A DNA stretch of 64,000 bases from Agaribacillus aureus (GCA_030442055.1 JAUJEB010000001.1:2790001-2854000), one strand, 5' to 3'. Positions 38,409-47,187 are shown, counted from the stretch's first letter. The notes: a model not told the origin generated them from the letters alone. Numbers and translations are program-made.

Positions 38409-38900
38409 ATGAAGATTAGCCCATTGAAGGTCGCAGGCAGCTTATTCATAAGCTTATTATTAATAAGTACCATGACCATTGCTTATGGGGGTGCGGAGTC
38501 AACATTAAAACCTCCTTCCTGGTTCTACAATATTAGTGAGGCAAAAGAATTGGCAGCAAAAACCGGAAAACCCATTTTAATAAGTTTCGCAGGCTCGGAT
38601 TGGTGTAAACCGTGCATTTTATTGACCAGAGAGGTTTTTGAAACCGACAAGTTTGTTTCCTATGCAGATAAAAACCTGATCCTCGTGCTGGCAGATTTCC
38701 CGCGTTACAAAAAAAACCGGCTGCCGGAGCAACAGGTTAAGCACAATGAGGCATTGGCAGAAAAATTTAACCGTGAAGGATCTTTTCCATTAGTGGTATT
38801 AATTGATTCCGAAGGTACGGTCAAAGGCAAAACAGGGTACCTCGAAGGAGGACCTGAAGATTACATCACACATTTGAACACCCTATTGGCAGAAAAGTAA
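38409..38900 (+). CDS. thioredoxin-family protein, exported
   Basis: 163 residues. An N-terminal signal sequence (~1-28) precedes a thioredoxin-like domain with the redox pair C66-KP-C69 in SDWCKPC. The fold continues to PLVVLIDSEGTVKGKTGYLEG, with the cis-Pro. It belongs to the group seen with ApbE genes in Bacteroidota. It shares 1 bp with the start of the ApbE gene. Probable job: redox chemistry in the periplasm alongside FMN attachment. Confidence 0.9.
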   Translation: MKISPLKVAGSLFISLLLISTMTIAYGGAESTLKPPSWFYNISEAKELAAKTGKPILISFAGSDWCKPCILLTREVFETDKFVSYADKNLILVLADFPRYKKNRLPEQQVKHNEALAEKFNREGSFPLVVLIDSEGTVKGKTGYLEGGPEDYITHLNTLLAEK

Positions 38901-39940
38901 TGAACGTGGAGAGGTGGATATTGCTGGTGGGGTGTTTTTTTCTTTCATTCCCAAATCTCGCCCAGGACTATCAAAGACCTTATAAAAAGGTTTTACTACT
39001 GATGGGTTCGAGGTTTGAGTTTACAGCAATAGCCAGGGACAGCACCAGCGCTTTGGCCGGCATTGAGGCCGGTATCAAGGAGGTTAGGCGCATTGAAAAG
39101 CTTATTTCTTCCTGGGACCGGCAATCCCAAACTTCCAAGGTTAATGACGCCGCGGGTTTAGCACCCGTGGTTGTGGATAAGGAATTATATAACCTCGTAA
39201 AAAGAAGCAAGAAAATATCTGAACTAACCCAGGGAGCCTTCGACATTTCGTATGCCTCTGTGGATAAAATCTGGAAATTTGACGGATCTGTACAATCCTT
39301 ACCTGCCAAAGAGGATATTGCACAATCCGTGTCTGGCATTAACTACCAAAATGTGATTTTGGATCCTGACAATGTCACCATCTTCCTCAAAGAAAAAGGC
39401 ATGAAAATAGGTTTTGGGGCCATTGGCAAAGGTTACGCAGCCAATAAGGCGAAGGCTATCATGCAAAACCACGGTATTGAAAACGGTGTTGTTAACGCCG
39501 GTGGCGACCTCATTACCTGGGGCCAGCGAGCTAATAATAAAAGCTGGCGGATCGGTATTGCCGATCCAAAAGATAAGACTAAAATGATATCCTGGCTTGA
39601 CGTCAGCAATATGGCGGTGGTTACTTCCGGTAACTATGAAAAGTATGTGATAATTGACGGGCAGAGATATTCGCACATTATCGACCCGCGAACAGGCATG
39701 CCCGCCAAAGGATTAAAAAGTGTGACCATTATCTGCCCCGACGCCGAGCTGGCAGATGCGCTGGCTACCAGTGTTTTTGTTTTGGGAAAGGAAAACGGAT
39801 TACACCTGATCGATCAGTTAAAAGGTATAGAGGGTTTACTGATTACCGATTCGGACGAGATGATAACCACCAAAAACCTGCAATTAAATTATTATAAAAA
39901 TCAAAAGGCGGATTACGACTTTAAACTAAGAAGGGAATGA
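38900..39940 (+). CDS. apbE: FAD:protein FMN transferase (ApbE)
   Basis: 346 residues. A signal peptide (~1-22) is followed by the ApbE fold: AIARDSTSALAGIEAGIKEV, KIGFGAIGKGYAANKA, NAGGDLITWG and YSHIIDPRTGMPAKG. It transfers FMN from FAD to Ser/Thr of target flavoproteins outside the cytoplasm. It follows the thioredoxin gene with a one-base overlap and overlaps the next ORF by 4 bp. No target (such as NqrC or RnfG) is in the window. Confidence 0.92.
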   Translation: MNVERWILLVGCFFLSFPNLAQDYQRPYKKVLLLMGSRFEFTAIARDSTSALAGIEAGIKEVRRIEKLISSWDRQSQTSKVNDAAGLAPVVVDKELYNLVKRSKKISELTQGAFDISYASVDKIWKFDGSVQSLPAKEDIAQSVSGINYQNVILDPDNVTIFLKEKGMKIGFGAIGKGYAANKAKAIMQNHGIENGVVNAGGDLITWGQRANNKSWRIGIADPKDKTKMISWLDVSNMAVVTSGNYEKYVIIDGQRYSHIIDPRTGMPAKGLKSVTIICPDAELADALATSVFVLGKENGLHLIDQLKGIEGLLITDSDEMITTKNLQLNYYKNQKADYDFKLRRE

Positions 39941-40170
39941 AGAAATTAAATTTAATGGTTTCAACCTTTACCGGATTTAATAGCGACGAAATTGGATCAA
40001 AAATATGCTATTCACCACTGTATGGCGTTACTAGGTTTAAAGGATCTTTTATTAAAAAGGAAAACGGGATCACACGACAAAAAAGTATGGATTTAAATTA
40101 TGCAAATTACGCCGGGTTCGGCGGGCCTGATGCCAATTTAGTCAGCCTGGATTTTGCCTTTAAATTTTAA
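39937..40170 (+). CDS. short outer-membrane-like protein, possible truncated barrel
   Basis: 77 residues whose ATG overlaps the ApbE stop codon (ATGA). There is no signal peptide. The end, ANLVSLDFAFKF, alternates hydrophobic residues and finishes with Phe, as the last strand of an outer-membrane barrel does. In related Bacteroidota operons this place is commonly taken by DUF4266 and DUF3570 proteins, and I infer that this may be the remnant of such a barrel. It could also be a short new ORF. Confidence 0.5.
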   Translation: MKKLNLMVSTFTGFNSDEIGSKICYSPLYGVTRFKGSFIKKENGITRQKSMDLNYANYAGFGGPDANLVSLDFAFKF

Positions 40171-40192
40171 GTTTCATATATTCAGTTGAATT

Positions 40193-40816
40193 ATGAAGAA
40201 GGAAATCATAGCAGCAACGGAAGATTACGTAAGGAAACTGCTCAAAAAACTTCCCGCTTATTTAACGTATCACAATCTACATCATACTGTTGAGGTAGTA
40301 GATTCGGTTGTGAAAATAGCGGATAGTTGTCACCTCTCAGACAGTTGTCACCTTACCGATGATGAAAAGGAGATTCTAATATTGGCGGCGTGGTTTCACG
40401 ACACCGGTTTTGTGGAAACCTACAAGGGGCACGAAAGGGTAAGTAAACAAATCGCCACCACCTTCTTAAAATCCCAAAAATATCCCGGTGAAAAGATCAA
40501 AATGGTCCGTCGCTGTATAGACGCTACCAAAATCAATTATCAGCCCACCAATATCCTTGAAAACATTATTAGAGATGCCGATTTGTATCACCTGGCTACT
40601 GCCGACTATTTTAAAAAACTGGCCTCATTAAAGAAGGAATGGGAATACGTATATAAAACCAAAATTACCGACCAATCCTGGTACACAAAAAATTTGGACT
40701 TTCTAACAGCACATCGCTATCACACTCCTTATTGCCAGCATCAGCTAAAGGTTCAGAAACAGGAGAATGTCTTTAAAAATTTACAGAAAGTAGCCACTTA
40801 TAAGTGCTCTATTTAG
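40193..40816 (+). CDS. HD-domain phosphohydrolase
   Basis: 207 residues. HD motif elements H-LH (YHNLHHTVEVV), HD in AAWFHDTGF and D in IRDADLYHL are present, so a metal-dependent phosphohydrolase active site is likely. The substrate is unknown. Inside the first helix region an 18-bp tandem duplication gives DSCHLS-DSCHLT (~residues 44-55). 22 bp after the barrel-like ORF and converging with the TfoX-like gene. Confidence 0.85.
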   Translation: MKKEIIAATEDYVRKLLKKLPAYLTYHNLHHTVEVVDSVVKIADSCHLSDSCHLTDDEKEILILAAWFHDTGFVETYKGHERVSKQIATTFLKSQKYPGEKIKMVRRCIDATKINYQPTNILENIIRDADLYHLATADYFKKLASLKKEWEYVYKTKITDQSWYTKNLDFLTAHRYHTPYCQHQLKVQKQENVFKNLQKVATYKCSI

Positions 40817-40818
40817 GG

Positions 40819-41148
40819 CTAGCGAATTTCCTTTTCAATCTTTTCAAGGGCCAATGCAGCCAGATCACGCCATTTCTGATGATATACAAATGGCACTTCC
40901 ACCCATCCTTTCATAGGGGGTTTGTTTTTGAAGGGACTTAAATAACCGAATTGGGTAATACCCAGGACTTCCGGATCAAACTCTTTCCCTAACCGGAATA
41001 CCATTTGATCATTGTAATAAAATGCAAAAACTTTATTCTTGTATTTGATCCCCGGCGATGACATCATTTTGCCGGCTGCTACGGCTGCGTGTTCGCTGGT
41101 CAATTCATTGGTAATGGTATTAAACAAAATTTCAGATTCTTCCATCAT
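40819..41148 (-). CDS. TfoX N-terminal-like protein
   Basis: 109 residues. It resembles the TfoX/Sxy N-terminal fold (AAGKMMSSPGIKYKNKVFAFYYNDQMVFRLG, then a C-terminal helix region), but lacks a clear G-G-x-G start. Function in this group is unknown. The second gene of a run of three small minus-strand genes (with MmcQ and DUF2461). Confidence 0.7.
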   Translation of the reverse strand: MMEESEILFNTITNELTSEHAAVAAGKMMSSPGIKYKNKVFAFYYNDQMVFRLGKEFDPEVLGITQFGYLSPFKNKPPMKGWVEVPFVYHQKWRDLAALALEKIEKEIR

Positions 41149-41154
41149 GTTGAA

Positions 41155-41538
41155 TTAATGGTTTTCAATAGCGACCCGTTGCTTTTTAGGAAGACTGGCC
41201 AAAACAATTTCATAGCTATGATCAATAATCTCCTTAAACTGCTTATCTGCCAGGGACCCGTCCATAAACACGGAATTCCAATGTTTCTTATTCTGGTGCC
41301 AACCAGGTTGAACAGCCTCAAAACTGGCTCTTAGCTCCAAAGCCTTTTCCGGGTCGCATTTCAGGTTAACAAACTTAAAAGGCTCTCCTGTTTCATCACC
41401 ATAGGTAAATGGTTTGATGAAGGTCCATGCAAAAGCCTTGCCCGCCAATTTAAACCAGACTGCATGATCCCCAAAAGGATAGGTTTCTTCAGCGCCTTTT
41501 TTACTTAAGCAATAAGATTTAAAAGCTTCAAAAGTCAT
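41155..41538 (-). CDS. MmcQ/YjbR family protein
   Basis: 127 residues of the YjbR fold (double-wing DNA-binding-like): KKGAEETYPFGDHAVWFKLAGKAFAW, FVNLKCDPEKALELR and HWNSVFMDG. Role unknown. Six bp before the TfoX-like gene, so co-transcribed. Confidence 0.88.
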   Translation of the reverse strand: MTFEAFKSYCLSKKGAEETYPFGDHAVWFKLAGKAFAWTFIKPFTYGDETGEPFKFVNLKCDPEKALELRASFEAVQPGWHQNKKHWNSVFMDGSLADKQFKEIIDHSYEIVLASLPKKQRVAIENH

Positions 41539-41567
41539 ATGCCAATTTACTTATTATCGGTGAAAAC

Positions 41568-42233
41568 TTATTCCATGGCTTTAATTAAAAAATCCTTTAC
41601 AAGCCGGCCGGCATGCCAGTAATGCATTAATGTCTCCGGAAGCTCTTCATCCGTGATGTGCTTGGCTGGAATCTGGGTACCATAATAAAATTGTTTGTTT
41701 GCAATTAGCGGTTGTTTTGTACTAATGGACTGGAATTCTTTAGGTATCCTTTGATGCTTTTCTCCCATGATCTCGCCAAAAGTTTCTTTGAAATCCTTAT
41801 GGCTGATCGCCTTTTGAAATTGATTCAGGTGATTGGCGATATAAGTTCGGATCTTTTGCAGCTGAACTTTATCTACACCGTGCGCCCCACCATAAATTTC
41901 AATTCCTTTAGCCGAAAACCTGAAATAAATGCCAGGGATACTTTTATCCTTTCTCCCTGTAGTGGAAATGATAGCCCCGTAGTGCGTATTATAGGGGGTT
42001 TTATCAGGAGAAAATCGGATATCCCGGTTTATGCGTAAAATAGCGTCCTTGGCCTGAATAGCTATTTCCGGCGCTTCGTGATTGATTCGACCAATCATTT
42101 CATCTATAAGTTGCGCAAAAGGCTTTTTCACCGAGGTCTCATATCTTTTTCGGTTGGCATCAAACCAATCCTTATTATTATTCTTTTCAAGTTCCTTAAA
42201 GAATTTTACGAAGTCTTTTGTCAGGTATCCCAT
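41568..42233 (-). CDS. DUF2461 family protein
   Basis: 221 residues of the TIGR02453/DUF2461 group: FFKELEKNNNKDWFDANRKRYE, ILRINRDIRFSPDKTPYNTHYG and IPGIYFRFSAKGIEIYGG. No function is known. It starts a run of small conserved genes (29 bp before MmcQ). Confidence 0.88.
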   Translation of the reverse strand: MGYLTKDFVKFFKELEKNNNKDWFDANRKRYETSVKKPFAQLIDEMIGRINHEAPEIAIQAKDAILRINRDIRFSPDKTPYNTHYGAIISTTGRKDKSIPGIYFRFSAKGIEIYGGAHGVDKVQLQKIRTYIANHLNQFQKAISHKDFKETFGEIMGEKHQRIPKEFQSISTKQPLIANKQFYYGTQIPAKHITDEELPETLMHYWHAGRLVKDFLIKAME

Positions 42234-42253
42234 GTTATTGAGGGTGAAGGTTA

Positions 42254-42335
42254 AATGAAAATTAAAATAAAAATGAAAATGGAAATTAAAATAAGAGTTA
42301 AAGTGAAAATGAAAATTAATGTGAGAATTTGTGTT
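42254..42335. repeat. A-rich low-complexity tract before the DUF2461 gene
   Basis: A run of degenerate ATGAAAATT-like units lies 20 bp ahead of the DUF2461 start codon, T-rich on that strand. In one plus-strand frame it would read as alternating Lys/Met and Ile. The frame that continues into the VOC gene (42255-42608) is a shadow. It looks like a simple-sequence tract. Confidence 0.5.
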
Positions 42336-42448
42336 GGGTTAAAAAAGGTGGGCCTGGGTAAAACTTATGTGAAGGTAATCAGGCGCCACCAATTTTATTT
42401 ATTCAAGTTATATTTTGTTTATGCCAAAATTCACATGCAACAAACAGG

Positions 42449-42823
42449 TTATTTCATGGAATGGAAAGCCACGCGATTACCCTCTGAGTCAATAAAGTGG
42501 GCAACGAATCCATTTTCACCTATAGAAGTTTTGGGCATCACTACTTTACCACCGGCAGCCTCCACTTTCTCCAGCGGGCCGGCAAGATCCTCTCCACCAT
42601 TTAAATAAACAATAGATCCTTTTTCAGTAGGCTCATAACCCTCGCCGCTGACCACTGCGCCTCCAACACCACCTTCCTGCTGGTTCCAGTTAGGTAAAAA
42701 GCCAAGTCTGAGTTTATCCATCTGCATTTCGTGTAATTCTCCTCCCAGTACGGAACCGTAAAATTTACAGGCTCTTTCGAAATTTTTTGCCGGTATTTCA
42801 AACCAGTTAATTGAGTTTGCCAT
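42449..42823 (-). CDS. VOC-family protein
   Basis: 124 residues of the glyoxalase/bleomycin-resistance (VOC) fold: NSINWFEIPAKNFERACKFYGSVLGG at the start and GFVAHFIDSEGNRVAFHS at the end. Usually metal-binding dimers; function not known. A second VOC gene lies at 4185-4622, but the two are not close relatives. Confidence 0.88.
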   Translation of the reverse strand: MANSINWFEIPAKNFERACKFYGSVLGGELHEMQMDKLRLGFLPNWNQQEGGVGGAVVSGEGYEPTEKGSIVYLNGGEDLAGPLEKVEAAGGKVVMPKTSIGENGFVAHFIDSEGNRVAFHSMK

Positions 42824-43000
42824 GATTATTGCGTTTTAGGATGATACATTCATTTCGATGCTGGTAAAAATACAAGGCCACCCAGGCCAGAAAAAATCAA
42901 ATATTTCTAAAACGTAGGTTTTTAAATACCAATTTTAGTGATTTTAGAAACTATTTTAAATATTTTTTTAGTTATTTTAAGTAAAAAACGTAGGCTTCTA

Positions 43001-44464
43001 ATGAATAAAAAAGGTAATTTATTTTTTTTAATCAAGTCACTGAATCAAAGTGAAAAGCGCTATTTTAAGCTTTTTTGCAGCACCATAAACGTAGAATCCA
43101 ACTATATCAAACTGTTTGAGGCAATAGATAAACAAGAGGTATATGATGAAAAAAAGTTAAGACAAATTTTTTCCAGCGAGGTTTTTACCAGGCAATTGCA
43201 TGTGACAAAAATTTATCTCTCACAATTAATTTTAAAAAGCCTCCGCAATTATCATCATAAAATCTCCAAAACTGCTGAGTTGGCAGACCTGACCAGGGAC
43301 ATAGAAATTCTTTTTTCAAAAGAGTTGTTCGACCAGTGTTATTTCACCATAGAAAAAGCACAGAAATTAGCCATCAGCTATGAAAAATTTGCTTTGTTAA
43401 CGGAGATATTAAATTGGAAGCGCAAGCTATACCTGGCCAGATTCGGTGCCAACGCAGCCAGGCTGCAGGAAATTGATGATCTTGCTGCGGATGGGTTAAG
43501 GAAGCTACAGTCAATACAGCAATACTGGTCTATGACCACCAATCTCTCACAATTTAATCGACCTGATACGGAGGCCAAAAAATTTCATGAATCATCCATA
43601 TTAAAAACAGCTGGCGAACCGCTGGCCCTTCGGTCCAAAATACTTTTCTATCATTTATTATACGGTCAGGGGGTTATGGGTAGCAATAACCAACTTGCAG
43701 AAGAAAGCCTTGAAAACCTCATCGCTGTAATTGAAGCGCATCCACATCACATTAAAGATGATCCCGGTCCTTACCTCAACTCCCTTAACAACAAAGTCAC
43801 TTTTCTAATCCTTCATCATCGCTACGACGAAGTGATCCCCATTATCGAAAAAATAAGGGCAGTCCCGGATGAATTCGGCATTAAAAAAGCAAATAAATTG
43901 CGGCTGCGAACTTTACTTCGAACCTACAATATCGAACTTGAACTATACAGGGATCAAAAAGATTTAAGTAAAGGCAAAGCCTTAATGGTCACCATCCGGT
44001 CATTTTTGGAAAAATATGAAAAATCCGTTCCGGACAATTACTTTATCCTTTTCTGGAATCAATTTGCGAACATTGAATTTATGGCAAAAGACTACGCGGC
44101 CGCGCTGGTTTGGGTCAACAGAATCATGCAGATTAAAAGTGACGCCAGACTGGATATACAGCGTTACGCCCGGCTTTTACAGCTGATTATTCATTTTGAA
44201 TTGGGAAATGTAATCTTTCTACGTTATTCCATTGATAGCTACCGCCGTTTCCTAAGAAAAAAAACCGGCATTTCTCCCTTTGAAAAGTTATGTCTGAGAC
44301 ACTTTGCCAAGCTAAGCCATGTGGCACCCGGAGATTACCCTGTATACTTACAGAAGTTTTATCACGATTTATTTGAAAAGGATAAAACCCTCATCACGCC
44401 TGGTATTTTAGACTACCTGGATATCAAAAGCTGGTTAGAGCACAAGGTTCATCAACATGAATGA
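43001..44464 (+). CDS. conserved helical-repeat protein of unknown function
   Basis: 487 residues from the ATG at 43001 (MNKKGNLFFLIKSLNQSEKRYFKLFC); an ATG at 42938 would add 21 residues from AT-rich upstream sequence. Almost all helical, with TPR-like spacing but no clean TPR consensus; the middle (~200-360) has repeated Leu/Ala pairs. I do not recognise the family beyond Bacteroidota helical proteins. Converges with the LuxR gene, 10 bp apart. Confidence 0.75.
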   Translation: MNKKGNLFFLIKSLNQSEKRYFKLFCSTINVESNYIKLFEAIDKQEVYDEKKLRQIFSSEVFTRQLHVTKIYLSQLILKSLRNYHHKISKTAELADLTRDIEILFSKELFDQCYFTIEKAQKLAISYEKFALLTEILNWKRKLYLARFGANAARLQEIDDLAADGLRKLQSIQQYWSMTTNLSQFNRPDTEAKKFHESSILKTAGEPLALRSKILFYHLLYGQGVMGSNNQLAEESLENLIAVIEAHPHHIKDDPGPYLNSLNNKVTFLILHHRYDEVIPIIEKIRAVPDEFGIKKANKLRLRTLLRTYNIELELYRDQKDLSKGKALMVTIRSFLEKYEKSVPDNYFILFWNQFANIEFMAKDYAAALVWVNRIMQIKSDARLDIQRYARLLQLIIHFELGNVIFLRYSIDSYRRFLRKKTGISPFEKLCLRHFAKLSHVAPGDYPVYLQKFYHDLFEKDKTLITPGILDYLDIKSWLEHKVHQHE

Positions 44465-44474
44465 ACCATAAGGG

Positions 44475-45119
44475 CTAAAGATCCACAAATAATTTGTTTT
44501 TAATCGCAAACTTCACCAGGCCGATGGGACTGCGGGAATTGGTCTTGCTTAATATTCTGCTTCGGTAGTGTTCAATGGTTCTTCTCCCCAGGCAGATTTT
44601 ATCTGCGATTTCTTCCGATGTTTTTTCCTCGCAGATCAACCTCAATATTTCGATTTCCGTTTCGGTCAACTCAAATTTTTCGGATAGCTTTTTTTCGTTT
44701 TCTTTAGGCTCATCCTGTGTTTCCCCGGTGTCGGCGGATGGCTTTGCTCCGGGCCTGTTGGTAAGTTGCTTGACCAGTTTTTCTATATCCTGGGTGTTGA
44801 TGTTGCAGATCAGGTAATCGTTCCATTTTGGATCATGAGTGATCTTTGATTTCCCCGCATCATTGGTAACCAGAAGCACCACCTTCAAATCATCGGGAGC
44901 GTTATCAATTAAATTGAATAAATTTTCTTTGTCTATTGTCATTTTGGAAGCATCCGCAGATAACTCGGGCGATACCTGCTTCGGTTCAAACTTGCCCATC
45001 GCTTTCATATGATTGGAGAACTTTTTGTCGCTCACCAACTCCAGTTCGATATAATTGCCATTGGATGCATTCGGCGCCAAATTCTGGTCAGTTGCTAAAT
45101 AAACGGTTAATTCTTTCAT
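44475..45119 (-). CDS. LuxR-type transcriptional regulator
   Basis: 214 residues. The C-terminal ~65 residues are a GerE/LuxR DNA-binding domain (LTETEIEILRLICEEKTSEEIADKI, then LGRRTIEHYRSRILSKT). The first ~140 residues lack the receiver-domain aspartates and match no domain I know. The upstream gap is 723 bp, unusually long. The CheY-like gene at 45843-46259 is its nearest signalling neighbour, but a link is speculative. Confidence 0.85.
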   Translation of the reverse strand: MKELTVYLATDQNLAPNASNGNYIELELVSDKKFSNHMKAMGKFEPKQVSPELSADASKMTIDKENLFNLIDNAPDDLKVVLLVTNDAGKSKITHDPKWNDYLICNINTQDIEKLVKQLTNRPGAKPSADTGETQDEPKENEKKLSEKFELTETEIEILRLICEEKTSEEIADKICLGRRTIEHYRSRILSKTNSRSPIGLVKFAIKNKLFVDL

Positions 45120-45842
45120 TATTAATAGATTTTATGTTTTTTACTTTAACACTCAAATACTATTGATATTTGGAAAATGATATAGATACTTTCATTGTTC
45201 CGTAAAACAAATTACCTGGGTCTTTCAGCACTTTATTAAAAATTACCAAACCTCTCCCCATTGCAAGGCAATTATATAACCTTGCAAAAAGTCAACAGAT
45301 AACAGATTCTATCAAATCAATGTTTCCCAAATTAAAAATAATTTAAAATGCCTCCGTTCTATTTTATGGGTGAACAGATCCTATTACTTTAACAATGCTA
45401 AAAATTCTGGTCTTATAAAACTAAATGATTTTATCATTAATTACAAATTAACCTGGTTAAGCTAACACTAAATAAATGTTAATTTTCAAAAAAAATTACT
45501 AAAAAAACGTCGAAATTCAATAAAAACGTTAATATCATGTTCGATGTCTCGAGCACGGCGCCACCTAACGCTTATTCTATAGGAAGTACAAGAAGCTTGT
45601 AGTGTTGTCTAAAATAATCGAATTATCTGTACAAAAGCTTCCCCGAGCAATGGTAAACAAAATCTGACGATAGCTTCCCAGCACAATTTTTCCCCAAGAT
45701 ATCAAATTGGTAACTCGGGTTCAGCATCGTGTTATTTTGTTATCAACGAGTAAATCACACCCCGGAATCATCCTGTTGCGCTGTTCGTACTTTACGGCGG
45801 TTTTATGTTGAATTTTAGCGATATATTCATTGTTCTAAAATC
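45120..45842. promoter_or_regulatory. long intergenic region upstream of LuxR regulator
   Basis: 723 bp between the CheY-like gene and the LuxR gene, without an ORF I would trust. It is AT-rich in its first half. It contains a perfect dyad at 45587-45601 (TACAAG-AAG-CTTGTA). This could be a regulator site. Confidence 0.5.
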
Positions 45843-46259
45843 TTAATTTATTTGCTGGTAGATGGTCATCAGGTTTTCCGGTGTCAAAGGTTTGGCAAGG
45901 TAACGAATCACGTAAGGATCACTTTGCAATGCCTGAAGGTCTCTGGGATGGGTAGAGCTCGTCAATGCTACTATCTTGCAATGATTCTTTACCCTTTGAT
46001 GACACTGCGCATAATGAGTCAAAAAAGCAAAACCATCCATATTAGGCATGCTTATATCCAGAAAAATTATTTCGGGTAATTTGTCTTCGTCAAGATTATT
46101 ATTCAGGTACTTCAATGCTTCGGGTGCGCTGTTCATGGTCAGGATATGACCTGCAAAATCACACAGGATAATAATTTTTTGAGCGAGAAAACGATCTATT
46201 TCACAGTCATCTATTATCATGGCCCGTTTAACAGTGTTGTCTCCGATATAAGTATCCAT
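45843..46259 (-). CDS. CheY-like single-domain response regulator
   Basis: 138 residues. Acidic pair in MIIDDCE, phosphorylated D68 in FLDISMPNMDG, T in ALTSS and K in LAKPL are all present, with no output domain. It resembles the small receivers that accompany hybrid kinases in Bacteroidota. No kinase is adjacent. Start at MDTYIGDN; M14 is a possible alternative start. The bulged-hairpin element E1 lies ~150 bp upstream. Confidence 0.9.
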   Translation of the reverse strand: MDTYIGDNTVKRAMIIDDCEIDRFLAQKIIILCDFAGHILTMNSAPEALKYLNNNLDEDKLPEIIFLDISMPNMDGFAFLTHYAQCHQRVKNHCKIVALTSSTHPRDLQALQSDPYVIRYLAKPLTPENLMTIYQQIN

Positions 46260-46408
46260 CTTATTTTCAAATTGGTTTTAAAAAAGCAAAACAAAGTATC
46301 TCATAGCTGATGGGTGCTAAGTATCCCAATGCTTCATGGTAGTATTTTTATTCACTTTTCCATTCGTTGGTTTAAGAGATGTTGTCAGCCTTTCATATTT
46401 TAAAAAAA

Positions 46409-46487
46409 GGGTAATAGGGAGTTTAACTTAACTTAATTGGTACGAGCAGTCACCGATCGTATAATTGATAATACCCCCCTATTCCCT
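46409..46487. repeat. bulged-hairpin element E1
   Basis: Arms GGGTAATAGGGAG (46409-46421) and CCCCCCTATTCCC (46474-46486), with an A-run before and T-rich sequence after. This copy has AATAGG/CCTATT where E2-E4 have AATAAGG/CCTTATT, so the pair is kept by a compensating change. The T after GGG is unpaired. It overlaps the last codons of the 116-residue ORF. Confidence 0.7.
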
Positions 46488-46829
46488 TCTTTTCTTTCCA
46501 TGCCTAACTTCTTTGATTTTCTTTACACTTTCCTGGTCAGCAGTCTGATGCAGCCATGCCAGGTAGGTAGTTTGATTGCCTTCCAGCTTTTTGATCAATT
46601 GTTTTAAGTATAACAAATAATCTGTCTGCGATAGTTTCAACATTCGGGATGTGCAAAAGATATCTCCTTTGAAAGCAAATAAATACCCGATTATTTGTTC
46701 CTCCATACCGGAGAGAAAACAGGCATCGCTTCGCAGCCAATCACACCAACGATACTCATATGGCTTCAGCGCCTTGCGTAGCTTTAACCATGGATGCTGT
46801 CGATCTGTTATTTGCTTTACTATCACCAT
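46479..46829 (-). CDS. hypothetical protein, C-terminus inside repeat E1
   Basis: 116 residues, rich in Trp, Tyr, Lys and Cys (YEYRWCDWLRSDACFLSG). No family recognised. The last residues (GKKRRE) and the stop codon lie in the right arm of hairpin element E1, so either the repeat inserted at the end of the gene or the reading frame only seems to extend into it. No Shine-Dalgarno site is evident. Could also be a non-coding stretch. Confidence 0.5.
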   Translation of the reverse strand: MVIVKQITDRQHPWLKLRKALKPYEYRWCDWLRSDACFLSGMEEQIIGYLFAFKGDIFCTSRMLKLSQTDYLLYLKQLIKKLEGNQTTYLAWLHQTADQESVKKIKEVRHGKKRRE

Positions 46830-46974
46830 TTTAAATATGCCAGTTATAAAATATAGTAATCAATTACTTTTCCATATAGCTATCGTACATCGATAAATTG
46901 GTTATCGCATTCACAATGGACCCTCATTATTTCCTTTAACCACTTCCTGATAACCTGCGCTTTACATAAAGCAT

Positions 46975-47061
46975 AAAAGGGCAATAAGGAGCTTAACCTT
47001 AAACTGAATGTTATGAAGAAGTTACTGCCTAATCATCTATAACTACTCCTTATTCCCTTTT
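46975..47061. repeat. bulged-hairpin element E2
   Basis: Arms AAAAGGGCAATAAGGAG and CTCCTTATTCCCTTTT; the C after GGG is unpaired. The loop starts with CTTAACCTTAAACTGAA, close to E3 and E4. An ATG in the loop would give nine codons, but E3 does not share the same frame. Confidence 0.75.
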
Positions 47062-47072
47062 GTTTTGTATCT

Positions 47073-47091
47073 CCGCCTACCGGCGTTTTTG
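47073..47091 (+). terminator. small hairpin with T-run
   Basis: CGCC-TAC-CGGCG followed by five T, between elements E2 and E3. A weak terminator for a transcript running rightward. Confidence 0.4.
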
Positions 47092-47095
47092 TTGG

Positions 47096-47187
47096 AAAAA
47101 AGGGTAATAAGGAGTTTAACTTAAAATGAACGCTAAGTCAATAGGAATTCCTGCCTAATTAGATAACCGCTCCTTATTCCCTTTTTT
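47096..47187. repeat. bulged-hairpin element E3
   Basis: Arms AAAAAAGGGTAATAAGGAG and CTCCTTATTCCCTTTTTT, 18 paired positions with one unpaired T. It lies 34 bp after E2, and has the longest perfect arm of the four. Confidence 0.78.

Noticed and set aside
42255-42608. 117-codon plus-strand frame.
   Set aside because: It starts in a simple-sequence tract and then runs antisense through the well-supported VOC gene.
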